Positions 1-8,183 of a DNA stretch of 64,000 bases are shown piece by piece. The DNA comes from [Pasteurella] mairii (lineage in GTDB: Bacteria; Pseudomonadota; Gammaproteobacteria; Enterobacterales; Pasteurellaceae). A program made the translations under genes and the position numbers. Under the pieces are notes generated by a model that worked only from the letters and a program-made list of their open reading frames with translations, ran no database searches and was not told the origin of the DNA. The DNA is taken from NCBI GenBank assembly GCA_900454475.1, contig UGSS01000002.1, forward strand, positions 186,001 to 250,000, read 5' to 3'. The first letter of the stretch is position 1. Each line of letters begins with the position of its first letter.

Positions 1-3000
1 GCGGTGGCGACTTTGTCGTTATCATCACCTTTAGGAGTATTGTCATCAATCGTTTTAACTTTGTTTAATACAAAGGTGGCTTTTCCATTACCATTTTCAC
101 TACTCACAGTAATGGTAATATCATTATTGCCGACAAGTTTAAACTCGCTATCGAGTTTGCTTTCATGTCTATTATTCGTACTGTCTGTAAAGGTCAGTTT
201 TTTACCGCCGATAAATTCACTGACTTGTTTATCGGTGACCAGTTTAGGCGAATTTTCCGCTGGTTTGCTAATATTGGCGCCGGAACTTAAATTGGTAATC
301 AACGTACTTTCATCTAAACCGACTTTAATGGTTTTTGATTTGCCATCTTCACTAGCTTTATCCTCGACAGTCAAGGCACTTGAATTTCCCTCTTTTGTTG
401 TTGCATTAATTGCCTGAACCGCTTGTTTGGAAATAACATCTTTGCCATCTTGATCAAGATTATCCAATTTTCTATTGGCTTTCTCTTCAAGTTTTGAATG
501 CAACTGTTTACCCGTTACCGCGTCTGTTGACTTCTCGCTAATATCGCCATCTTCTAAACCAGTGATTTTTTTATTAACGGTAATTTTGTCATTATCTAAA
601 GTGATTTTTGCTCCATTACCGTTGTCATCTGTAGCATTAGTAATAGATTTAATCCCTTTTAAAGCAGTATTTAAACTATGAGTGATTTTACCATTAGCCT
701 CTGCTTTAACCGCGATATTGGTATCGCCATTAAAGTCAAGTCCCTCGGATAGTTTCACTTTTTGTAGTTTTTGAGCGCCATTTGCTTTATAAGCGATCTC
801 TTGGTTTTTAATATCTTCTGCATTTTTATCTGCTTTTGCATCTACCTCTTTAATTTTATTTTCATTTTGGGTTGCTTTATCAGTAACCGTTTTAATATCA
901 GCTATATTTTTAGTGACTTTATCAGTCACAGTCTTAATATCAGAGGTATTTTTAGTTACGTTAGTTTCTATTGAGCTAACTTTAGTTTTAAACTTCTCGT
1001 CTAAGCTAATAGTGATAGTATTACTAGAAACAGAAGTTTTAATGTCTCCATCAGTACCTTTCACTTTTAATTTTTGCGTTTTAAGCGCAACTTCACCGTA
1101 AGTAGTATCTTTAGAGTTATCGGCTTCTAATCCTAAAGTTGAACTAATTCCTTGAATTTTATTATCCAAGTAAGTTTTAACTGCTTCGGTAGTTGGAACT
1201 TTTTTACTGCCTGTTTCAAGATTAGTTTCTTTTTCTAATTTAAACGAGATTTCTCCGCTAGTACTATTAGCTGTTGAAATTAAATCAGTTCCATCCCCTT
1301 TAATCTTCACTGTTGCACCAAGTTGTCGGGTAAATTCAGAACCTTTATCCCCCGCAAACTTCAAGCCTTTGTTGATGGTTTCGATATTTTTCTCAATAGC
1401 AGATTTGAACGTGGTTTGTTGTTCGCCCTCGCTTCCATTTTCAGTTTTTAGTTTAGTGAAACTGACAGATTTAAACCCATCTTGTCCATTATCCGCTTTT
1501 TCCAACCCTAAAATACCGGTTGCCATGGTACTAAACACGCTGGCTACGCCATAGAGTTGTCCGCCGTTGATGGCGTCAGTAGAAGTTTGAGTTACCTCAC
1601 CGGCAGCGACATGGGTGATTACACGCTCGCTACCTTGAGCGCCTACGCTGACAACAGATTTTTGACCGTCTCCGTTAGTGTTAGTAGAGGTACCTGCACC
1701 GCTCCAACTAAATTTAATGCCGCCTTTTCCGTTTTCAGCCGGAATAGTGGCGTTAGAAAGTGCGGTCTTTTTCGCCTCTGCTTTTGAGCCTTTACCTAAA
1801 GCGACGGAGTCACCGGCGTTTTTCTCAACCACAGCAGTGTCGCCGATAGCCACTGCGCCCTCGGCTTTAGCTTCCGCTTTATAACCGATAGCGATTGCGT
1901 GTTCAGCTTTTTGGTCAGTATTCGCTTTAAAACCGAAAGCAATAGAATCTCGCCCTTTCGCGCGGTTGCTGTTGAAGTTAGATTGTTCGATTTCGTCTTT
2001 TGATAAATTAGTTAGTTTTGATTTTTTATCACTTGTGTTATCAGTCGTTACTGCACTATCAATTTTTTTCTGCCATTCGTCGAATTTTTTCTTTAACTCT
2101 GTACTATCTTTCTTCGAATTATCGCCATTCCCCTCTTTTTTTAAGTCTTCAATAATTTTTGTAATAGTATTCGCAGTGGTTGCAATATTGTTATTTTTTC
2201 CTAACTTAGTCACCTCAGTTCCAATCGTATCTAATGATTGCTGATTAAACGTCTCTTTCCCATTCGCCTTACGGTTTAGGAGGGTGGCGTATTGTTTTGC
2301 CAGTTCCACATAGCGCTCGTAGTTTTGTACCGCTTTTTGACCGTCGGTGATGCGTTTGGCTTCGCTGTTTGTGGAAGTTTGGTCGACGGCGAGGTATGGC
2401 GCGTTGATGCCGGCGCCACCGGAGGTGAGTAAGTTAACGCGTTCCTCTAATGATTTTAATTGCCCCACGTTGGCAGCGTCGGTGTCTAAATAACCGGACG
2501 CTACATTAACAACACGACGCTCGCTCCCTTTGGAACCTACAGAAATTACACCGGCTTGTGCGCTGGTCGGTAGAGTGATAGCGCCTTTCGGGGTATATGG
2601 TTTATGCAATAAATCCGCGTATAGATAGTCGGTTTGAGACTTATGCCCCAACGCCACGGAGTTATTTAAATAGGCAAGAGATTCAATCCCCAACGCGATT
2701 GAGTTTGTGCCTTTGTAACTATCTTGATTTTTATCAGCTGAAATACTTTTCAGAAATTCTGTATTTTTACTCTCATCCTGCACCCTAGCGCGGTAACCCA
2801 AAGCGATACTATTCACCCCCTCGGCATAAGAACGCACCCCGATTGCCATCGCATTTGTCGCGCGGTTCCCCGCATAAGCATAAGACCCAATCGCAAACCC
2901 GTTAGACGCATCCGCCAACGCCGAATACCCCAACGCTAAGCTATTCTCCCACAACGCAAATGAACGCCCACCAATAACAATCGCGTTTTTGCCCGCTCCA

Positions 3001-4277
3001 GTTTCACCGTGAGGTTTGATTTTTTTAATGTCTTTTCCACCAATGGTTAATATTATTTCACTATCGTAAGTTAAAGGCATAGTTTCACTACCGTTAGTGT
3101 TTCCATTTTTTAGAATTGTAGTAGCCTTTGTATCAAATTCATCATTACTATCTAAGTCAGTTGAGTTTTTATTAAAACTTTTATACAAATCAAGCCATTG
3201 TTGACCAGTAGTTGGATCAAATTTAGCTCCTGCTGCTACTATTGAACCAATTGCAATGGTATGCTCTCCTACTGCCTTGGCATTATAACCGTATGACATA
3301 GATCCATTACTAGTGGCTTCGTTAAAGTTACCGATAGCGAGAGAGTTTGGTGAAAATACTCGCGACGCCTGACCGACTGCAACACCGCCCTTAGCACTTC
3401 TTGCCACAAATGAACGCATACCCAAGGTAGTGGAATAATCCGCTAATGCAAAAGATAACGCACCAACAGAAGTAGATAAGTCACCGGCAGCGACTGTTCG
3501 CGAACCGATAGCAATTGCCCCTACACCAGCAGCATAGGTCGGGCTATATTTTCGATTATCAACCTGTTTACCATTTGAACTACCTGTTACATACAGTTGT
3601 TCAAAGCGATTGTTATATGTACCAAAATAAGAATTGTCGTCTTTCAGTTTTTTAAAAATAGTATTAATTTCGTTTATCGGAAGTTTATCGTCAAAACGAC
3701 TATCATCAATATCATCATTACCAATAGCAACGGAGGATTTTCCAAGTGCATAGACGTCAGCTCCTAAAGCTACTGATTGACTGTTGGCGCCCGCATTATT
3801 CCCGATAGCGATAGCTTGCCCAGCACCTTCTTCAGTTTTTGCTAACATACCTAGTGCAATCGCTTTAGCTCCTAATGCGTTACTATTAGATCCAATCGCA
3901 ACCATGCCACTTTTTTCATCATTTTTTAGTGAAACAACACCTACAGTCGCGTTTTTACCTATGGCAACATAGTCGCTGTTACTGCAATCATTCCAGTTAT
4001 CAGATAATTGAACAGAGTTTGAACCACCACATTTGTTCCACTCACCAATTTTAAATTGATTATCCGTCCAACTATACACATTTTGATTAGCACCCCCCTC
4101 ATTCATCATACCTAAGCCTAATACTAACAGGGTAAAACGGAATGGAAGTGAGAAAGACGAGGAGATTGAGGACGATGCCTGACATTGCGATGTAAGTTGT
4201 TGATTATTAGCTAATTCAGAAACGACTTTGGTTACCCCGGAGGTAATATCATATTTACATTTAAAGACTCTATTCAT
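1..4277 (-). CDS. Trimeric autotransporter adhesin (YadA/Hia-like), 5' part, partial at left edge
   Basis: At least 1425 codons are read without a stop on the minus strand from ATG 4277 to the edge; the C-terminal anchor is outside the window. The N-terminus (MNRVFKCKYD..., then VVSELANNQQ) resembles the extended signal peptide region of type V secretion passengers, followed by a hydrophobic stretch (FRFTLLVLGLGMM). After that come many YadA-head-like motifs (VAIGKNA, AIALG, SVALGADVYALG, SSVAIGND), then stalk-like sequence with repeated Asp/Asn/Lys-rich segments. The family forms surface trimers that bind host cells or matrix; this role is inferred. Start choice: first Met of the signal-peptide-like region. 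Upstream lies a (TA)6 tract. Several plus-strand reading frames here are shadows of this gene. Confidence 0.9.
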   Translation of the reverse strand, partial: MNRVFKCKYDITSGVTKVVSELANNQQLTSQCQASSSISSSFSLPFRFTLLVLGLGMMNEGGANQNVYSWTDNQFKIGEWNKCGGSNSVQLSDNWNDCSNSDYVAIGKNATVGVVSLKNDEKSGMVAIGSNSNALGAKAIALGMLAKTEEGAGQAIAIGNNAGANSQSVALGADVYALGKSSVAIGNDDIDDSRFDDKLPINEINTIFKKLKDDNSYFGTYNNRFEQLYVTGSSNGKQVDNRKYSPTYAAGVGAIAIGSRTVAAGDLSTSVGALSFALADYSTTLGMRSFVARSAKGGVAVGQASRVFSPNSLAIGNFNEATSNGSMSYGYNAKAVGEHTIAIGSIVAAGAKFDPTTGQQWLDLYKSFNKNSTDLDSNDEFDTKATTILKNGNTNGSETMPLTYDSEIILTIGGKDIKKIKPHGETGAGKNAIVIGGRSFALWENSLALGYSALADASNGFAIGSYAYAGNRATNAMAIGVRSYAEGVNSIALGYRARVQDESKNTEFLKSISADKNQDSYKGTNSIALGIESLAYLNNSVALGHKSQTDYLYADLLHKPYTPKGAITLPTSAQAGVISVGSKGSERRVVNVASGYLDTDAANVGQLKSLEERVNLLTSGGAGINAPYLAVDQTSTNSEAKRITDGQKAVQNYERYVELAKQYATLLNRKANGKETFNQQSLDTIGTEVTKLGKNNNIATTANTITKIIEDLKKEGNGDNSKKDSTELKKKFDEWQKKIDSAVTTDNTSDKKSKLTNLSKDEIEQSNFNSNRAKGRDSIAFGFKANTDQKAEHAIAIGYKAEAKAEGAVAIGDTAVVEKNAGDSVALGKGSKAEAKKTALSNATIPAENGKGGIKFSWSGAGTSTNTNGDGQKSVVSVGAQGSERVITHVAAGEVTQTSTDAINGGQLYGVASVFSTMATGILGLEKADNGQDGFKSVSFTKLKTENGSEGEQQTTFKSAIEKNIETINKGLKFAGDKGSEFTRQLGATVKIKGDGTDLISTANSTSGEISFKLEKETNLETGSKKVPTTEAVKTYLDNKIQGISSTLGLEADNSKDTTYGEVALKTQKLKVKGTDGDIKTSVSSNTITISLDEKFKTKVSSIETNVTKNTSDIKTVTDKVTKNIADIKTVTDKATQNENKIKEVDAKADKNAEDIKNQEIAYKANGAQKLQKVKLSEGLDFNGDTNIAVKAEANGKITHSLNTALKGIKSITNATDDNGNGAKITLDNDKITVNKKITGLEDGDISEKSTDAVTGKQLHSKLEEKANRKLDNLDQDGKDVISKQAVQAINATTKEGNSSALTVEDKASEDGKSKTIKVGLDESTLITNLSSGANISKPAENSPKLVTDKQVSEFIGGKKLTFTDSTNNRHESKLDSEFKLVGNNDITITVSSENGNGKATFVLNKVKTIDDNTPKGDDNDKVAT

Positions 4278-4363
4278 CTCAAGTTCCTTAATTAAGATAT
4301 TGTGGAAATAATTCGATTATGTGGAAGTTGGCGGGAAATCCGCACAAATGTGAGGGGAATTAG

Positions 4364-4375
4364 TATATATATATA
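4364..4375 (-). repeat. (TA)6 dinucleotide tract in putative promoter of the large adhesin
   Basis: Six TA units lie about 87 bp upstream of the adhesin ATG. On the minus strand the tract runs into TATACT, a good -10 candidate. The best -35 candidate, TTGTGC, lies 20 bp upstream of it, so the tract is inside the spacer. Losing one unit would give 18 bp. TA repeats between -35 and -10 control hif fimbriae in Haemophilus influenzae; a similar role here is inference. Confidence 0.35.
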
Positions 4376-4435
4376 CAAGCAGAAAAAGCACAAATTTTGT
4401 ACTTTTTTTGAAAAAACTTTGAGATATTTAAGGGG

Positions 4436-4519
4436 AGCGCGTTGTTTTAGCGGATATAAAATGGACTTTCGTAGTTTAATTGGCGAACTTTCAAGCTAAT
4501 TGAAAGGAGGCAACGCGCT
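4436..4519. repeat. Inverted repeat enclosing a smaller hairpin, upstream of the adhesin
   Basis: AGCGCGTTG (4436-4444) pairs perfectly with CAACGCGCT (4511-4519). Inside, CTTTCAA (4488-4494) pairs with TTGAAAG (4500-4506). It occupies the 284-bp space between the CPBP gene and the adhesin, both on the minus strand. It could be a structured leader, a terminator of the CPBP gene or a protein-binding region; no T-run directly follows the outer stem. Confidence 0.35.
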
Positions 4520-4561
4520 TGATATGGCAATAGTCTTGTAACGAATTTTTGCCAATGTGAA

Positions 4562-5299
4562 TTAGTTAAATGTGGTAAATAACCATAGAGGAAGCCCTAA
4601 ACCAAATACGTCAAAAAAACTGTGCGCCAGCATAAACGGGACTACATTGCGAATTTTAAAGCGTAATAGCATGAACAATACGCCGAAAAGGGATACCACA
4701 ATGGCGCCAAATATCCCTTGATAGGTATGGAAAGCAAAGCGTACAATAAAAGCGAAAATCAGCGCGTAGGGGAGCCATTTTTTTTCGACGCAGAAGACGA
4801 GCCCAAGGAAAAAGATTTCTTCATAAAACCCGTTTAGCAAAGCAAATAATATCAGGGATAAGGAAAAATAATCCCAGAGGTTTTCGCTTTCTGTCGGCGC
4901 GGGCGCGGCGCTTTCCATCAATGTGCTGTCGGCAAGTGTTGGTTCGGTGAGAACTTCTGGCGAGAAAGTATTGGCGAAAAGATGGCAAATGGCGCCCGTG
5001 AATAAGATTAAAGCGAGGGCGAGGGGCAGCGTATTTTTGTTAAACGCGAAAGGAAGTTGGGCAAATTGAAATTTGCCCAACATGAGATAAAGCCATGCTA
5101 CTCCTAATGAAACAAGCTCCATGCCAATGGATGAATAATTATCGGCTTCGCTAAATTCTAGATTTTCTGGCGCGGCAAGTCCGGCTTGTTGGAGCTCGGT
5201 AAAATAATAAAACGAGGTGATAATCGGCGAATAAAAAAAGATCGCGGCTAAGATCACAAGATCGATTGGATGCAAGGCGTTGTATTTTGTTGATTGCAT
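4562..5299 (-). CDS. CPBP-family intramembrane metalloprotease-like protein
   Basis: A 245-residue polytopic membrane protein. The CPBP (CAAX protease/bacteriocin-processing, formerly Abi) signature is visible: an EE pair in [10 protein letters not shown] (motif 1), RFAFHTYQG (FxxxH, motif 2) and [10 protein letters not shown] (HxxxD, motif 3). The usual motif-1 form is EExxxR; here the Arg position is Leu, so activity is uncertain. About seven hydrophobic segments can be seen. The ATG at 5299 has GGATAA a few bases upstream. The substrate is unknown; family members cleave prenylated proteins, bacteriocin precursors or anti-sigma factors. Confidence 0.75.
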   Translation of the reverse strand: MQSTKYNALHPIDLVILAAIFFYSPIITSFYYFTELQQAGLAAPENLEFSEADNYSSIGMELVSLGVAWLYLMLGKFQFAQLPFAFNKNTLPLALALILFTGAICHLFANTFSPEVLTEPTLADSTLMESAAPAPTESENLWDYFSLSLILFALLNGFYEEIFFLGLVFCVEKKWLPYALIFAFIVRFAFHTYQGIFGAIVVSLFGVLFMLLRFKIRNVVPFMLAHSFFDVFGLGLPLWLFTTFN

Positions 5300-5375
5300 T
5301 TGGGTTATCCTAATAAATTGGTTGTAAATACATTAGTTAGAAAGTGGGTAAATTCAATTAGGATAGGTACTGAAA

Positions 5376-5452
5376 TGGCGCACCCGAGAGGATTCGAACC
5401 TCTGACCGCTCGGTTCGTAGCCGAGTACTCTATCCAGCTGAGCTACGGGTGC
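5376..5452 (-). tRNA. tRNA-Arg(ACG), copy 1
   Basis: Read on the minus strand, the cloverleaf is complete: acceptor GCACCCG/CGGGTGC, anticodon stem CTCGG/CCGAG with loop CTACGAA (anticodon ACG), T-loop GGTTCGAATCC, discriminator G and encoded CCA. It is 77 nt with CCA, close to the enterobacterial tRNA-Arg(ACG), and reads CGN codons after A34-to-inosine editing. Confidence 0.97.
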
Positions 5453-5508
5453 GTTTTGAAATCACCTTTCATTTAATCATGTTAATTTTATTGTAGAGTT
5501 CAATAAAA

Positions 5509-5585
5509 TGGCGCACCCGAGAGGATTCGAACCTCTGACCGCTCGGTTCGTAGCCGAGTACTCTATCCAGCTGAGCTACGGGTGC
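5509..5585 (-). tRNA. tRNA-Arg(ACG), copy 2
   Basis: Identical over its length to the copy 56 bp to its left, including the encoded CCA, with anticodon ACG in loop CTACGAA. It forms a tandem array with its twin and the tRNA-Ser gene, all on the minus strand, so co-transcription from the right is likely. Confidence 0.97.
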
Positions 5586-5595
5586 CCTGAGTAAA

Positions 5596-5685
5596 TGGCG
5601 GTGAGAGAGGGATTCGAACCCTCGATACAGTTTCCCATATACACCCTTAGCAGGGGTGCGCCTTCAGCCTCTCGGCCATCTCACC
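5596..5685 (-). tRNA. tRNA-Ser(GCT)
   Basis: Minus-strand cloverleaf with long variable arm: acceptor GGTGAGA/TCTCACC, D-arm GGCCGAGAGGCTGAAGG, anticodon stem CACCC/GGGTG with loop CTGCTAA (anticodon GCT), T-loop GGTTCGAATCC and CCA encoded. It decodes AGC/AGU serine codons and is the first gene of the three-tRNA array in transcription order. Confidence 0.97.
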
Positions 5686-5796
5686 GCAATCGGTTTGTGG
5701 GCGGTATGATACGGATTGCCCTGCAATAAGTCAAATTCTTTTTTTGAAAATTTGGGTTGTTTGCGTGAATTATCTACAAAATCCGTTGAAAATCAT

Positions 5797-7809
5797 CTAA
5801 CCGCGTAAAATAGCGCGTAAATTGGCAATATGATTTTTGGTTTTTTGCTGTTGTTCTTGTTCGGTTAATGGCGGTTTATCTTTTTCCCATAACAGATCGT
5901 CTGGCGGCAATTCGGCTAAAAAACGACTGGGTTGGGGACGATAACTCTCGCCAAATTGTCGCCGCTCTTTGCACAAGGAAAAGACCAAACTTTTTTGCGC
6001 GCGCGTAATGCCCACGTAAGCTAATCGACGTTCTTCTTCTATGTTGTTTTCATCAATGCTGGTCTGATGTGGCAAAAGATTTTCTTCCATGCCGATTAAA
6101 AAGACATGGGGGAATTCGAGCCCTTTTGAGGCGTGTAAGGTCATTAGTTGTACTTGATCGCTGGCTTCGTCGTCTTCGTTACGCTCCAACATATCGCGCA
6201 AGGTCAAACGCGTGACTACCTGATTTAAGGTCATTGGCTGATTAAACTCATCCCCTTTGAGCATCTCGGCGACCCAGCCGAACAAGGTGGCGACGTTTTT
6301 ACTTTGAAATTCTGCCATTTTGGGGCTGGCGGCTTGTTCGTACAAATATTCTGCATAATGTAATTGTGCTAACATGCGACGAACCGCATTTTCCGGTTCC
6401 GCACGCAGGCTTTCATCATGTAACTCCACAATCCAACGGGCAAAACCTTGTAACGCGTTGTAGGCTTTCGGCGTAACCCGTTGTATTAATTCAAAATCGA
6501 AAATCGCCTCGAATAAACTCATGTGTTTTTCTTGCGCCAAGGCGCCCAATTTTTCCAAGGTTGCGGCGCCGATTTCTCGCTTCGGCGTGTTCACAATGCG
6601 TAAAAATGCCGCGTCGTCATCTTGATTAACCAATAAACGCAAATACGCCATCATGTCCTTAATTTCCACACGCGAGAAAAACGAGGTTCCGCCGGAAATG
6701 CGATAGGGAATGCGGTTTTGCATCAAGACTTTTTCTAACAAACGGGATTGGTGATTGCCGCGATATAAAATGGCATAATCTTGATAGCGGGTTTTGCGAG
6801 TAAAACGATGGGCAATGAGTTCCCCGACCACACGCTCCGCCTCATGTTCCTCATTTTGGGCTTCAATCACCAATAATTTTTCCCCTTGATCTAAGGTAGA
6901 AAATAATTTTTTATCAAATACATGATCATTATTGGCAATTAAAATATTGGCGCAATGTAAAATACGTTGCGTCGAACGATAATTTTGTTCCAATTTCATC
7001 ACTTGCAGCGACGGAAAATCATTTTTCAAGCGCACCATATTTTGCGGTCTTGCGCCGCGCCATGAATAAATGGATTGATCATCATCGCCTACCACGGTGA
7101 AACAAGCGCGTTCGCCGACCAATAATTTAATTAATTCATATTGGCTGGTGTTGGTATCTTGATATTCGTCCACCAATAAATAGCGAATTTTCGCTTGCCA
7201 TTGCGACCGTACTTCGGCGTTTTGTTTAAATAGCAAGGTCGGCAACATGATCAAATCGTCAAAATCCAAGGCGTTGTAGGCGCGAATTTGTTTGGCGTAA
7301 CGCTCGTAACAAGCGGCGAAGGTGCGTTGTTTGGGATCCTTTGCTATGGCGGCGGCATGGTGTGGCATGATTAGATCATTTTTCCAATTGGAAATCGTGG
7401 CAGCCAGCTCGCGCAATAATGCTTTGTCTTCTTGCAACAAGTCAGAGGTTAATTCTTTAAGCAAAGCAAACTGGTCATGCTCATCAAATAGGGTCAAATT
7501 GCGTTTAAAACCTAAATGTTGATATTCCTGTTTGATAATATCAAACCCTAGGGTATGGAAGGTGGAAACGGTTAGTCCGCGACTTTGTTCTTTGCCAATG
7601 GAATGGGCTACTCGTTCTTTCATCTCGCGCGCGGCTTTATTGGTAAAGGTGACTGCGGCAATTTGTTGCGGAAAATAACCGCACTTTTCAATTAAATAGG
7701 CGATTTTATTGATGATCACGCGGGTTTTGCCCGAGCCTGCGCCGGCAAGGACTAAACAAGGTCCTTGCACATATTCGACAGCTTGTTGTTGTTGGGGATT
7801 GAGTTTCAT
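5797..7809 (-). CDS. rep: ATP-dependent DNA helicase Rep (UvrD/PcrA superfamily 1A)
   Basis: 670 residues, the usual length of Rep. It is a 3'-5' helicase that helps forks past protein roadblocks and restarts replication. Helicase motifs in order: Walker A GAGSGKT near residue 22, TFTNKAA, motif II DEYQDTN, motif [16 protein letters not shown], motif IV QNYRST, motif [13 protein letters not shown] and motif [10 protein letters not shown]. The N-terminus [11 protein letters not shown] matches Rep rather than UvrD. The ATG at 7809 is retained. Divergent from the mannitol operon; the CRP sites lie in the shared intergenic region. Confidence 0.96.
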   Translation of the reverse strand: MKLNPQQQQAVEYVQGPCLVLAGAGSGKTRVIINKIAYLIEKCGYFPQQIAAVTFTNKAAREMKERVAHSIGKEQSRGLTVSTFHTLGFDIIKQEYQHLGFKRNLTLFDEHDQFALLKELTSDLLQEDKALLRELAATISNWKNDLIMPHHAAAIAKDPKQRTFAACYERYAKQIRAYNALDFDDLIMLPTLLFKQNAEVRSQWQAKIRYLLVDEYQDTNTSQYELIKLLVGERACFTVVGDDDQSIYSWRGARPQNMVRLKNDFPSLQVMKLEQNYRSTQRILHCANILIANNDHVFDKKLFSTLDQGEKLLVIEAQNEEHEAERVVGELIAHRFTRKTRYQDYAILYRGNHQSRLLEKVLMQNRIPYRISGGTSFFSRVEIKDMMAYLRLLVNQDDDAAFLRIVNTPKREIGAATLEKLGALAQEKHMSLFEAIFDFELIQRVTPKAYNALQGFARWIVELHDESLRAEPENAVRRMLAQLHYAEYLYEQAASPKMAEFQSKNVATLFGWVAEMLKGDEFNQPMTLNQVVTRLTLRDMLERNEDDEASDQVQLMTLHASKGLEFPHVFLIGMEENLLPHQTSIDENNIEEERRLAYVGITRAQKSLVFSLCKERRQFGESYRPQPSRFLAELPPDDLLWEKDKPPLTEQEQQQKTKNHIANLRAILRG

Positions 7810-7998
7810 AAGTTAATTATCGTTTGACTAGGGTTCTATAACTGGATAGTGCAAAAGTGCGGTTAGCCTTAAGCCTATTTTCTTTATGGCGGCATTATAG
7901 AACAAGACTTTTCTGTTTTGGGTATTTTTTGTTGTTTTGGGCACAGATTTTACTATGACGACGTGAGAAAAAGGATGTTGACTTATGGTTTGTTTTTT

Positions 7999-8014
7999 TG
8001 TGATGTAGATCACG
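7999..8014 (+). promoter_or_regulatory. CRP site 1 upstream of mtlA
   Basis: TGTGATGTAGATCACG matches the CRP consensus TGTGA-N6-TCACA at 9 of 10 core positions. It is the most distal of three evenly spaced sites (centre-to-centre 40 and 45 bp). Within the 374 bp between rep and mtlA. Confidence 0.8.
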
Positions 8015-8038
8015 TTTTTTGGTATGTAATTGTATTTT

Positions 8039-8054
8039 TGTGATGTATGTCACA
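8039..8054 (+). promoter_or_regulatory. CRP site 2 upstream of mtlA
   Basis: TGTGATGTATGTCACA is a perfect TGTGA-N6-TCACA CRP core, about 130 bp before the mtlA start codon. Part of a three-site array. Confidence 0.87.
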
Positions 8055-8083
8055 TTTATTGAGTGGTGCGAAGGAAAATATAT

Positions 8084-8099
8084 TGTGATGTTTGTCACA
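8084..8099 (+). promoter_or_regulatory. CRP site 3 upstream of mtlA
   Basis: TGTGATGTTTGTCACA is a perfect CRP core. If the promoter is the TTGACT at 8130-8135 with an AT-rich -10 around 8152-8158, the site centre is near -70, a class I activation position. The transcription start is inferred. Confidence 0.87.
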
Positions 8100-8183
8100 A
8101 ATTTAACTTTAAAAATTTCAAGTTTGATGTTGACTATGTTATTTTCTTGCATAAATAATGGTCACATCTTCAACGAGGGTTAT

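Noticed and set aside
4-3972. Several plus-strand reading frames of 60-137 codons at the left end
   Set aside because: They are antisense shadows of the minus-strand adhesin, which is open throughout and has clear family motifs; their translations are low-complexity Ser/Leu/Phe-rich.
4092-4097. C6 run near the start of the large adhesin as a phase-variable tract
   Set aside because: Six bases is too short to support frequent slippage and the frame is intact.
5376-5585. Two identical tRNA-Arg genes as flanks of an integrated element
   Set aside because: Only 56 bp lie between them and no integrase is nearby; it is a plain tandem tRNA array.
8019-8183. In-frame upstream extension of mtlA
   Set aside because: It would run through two perfect CRP sites, and the ATG at 8184 has a good GAGGG site and the family N-terminus.
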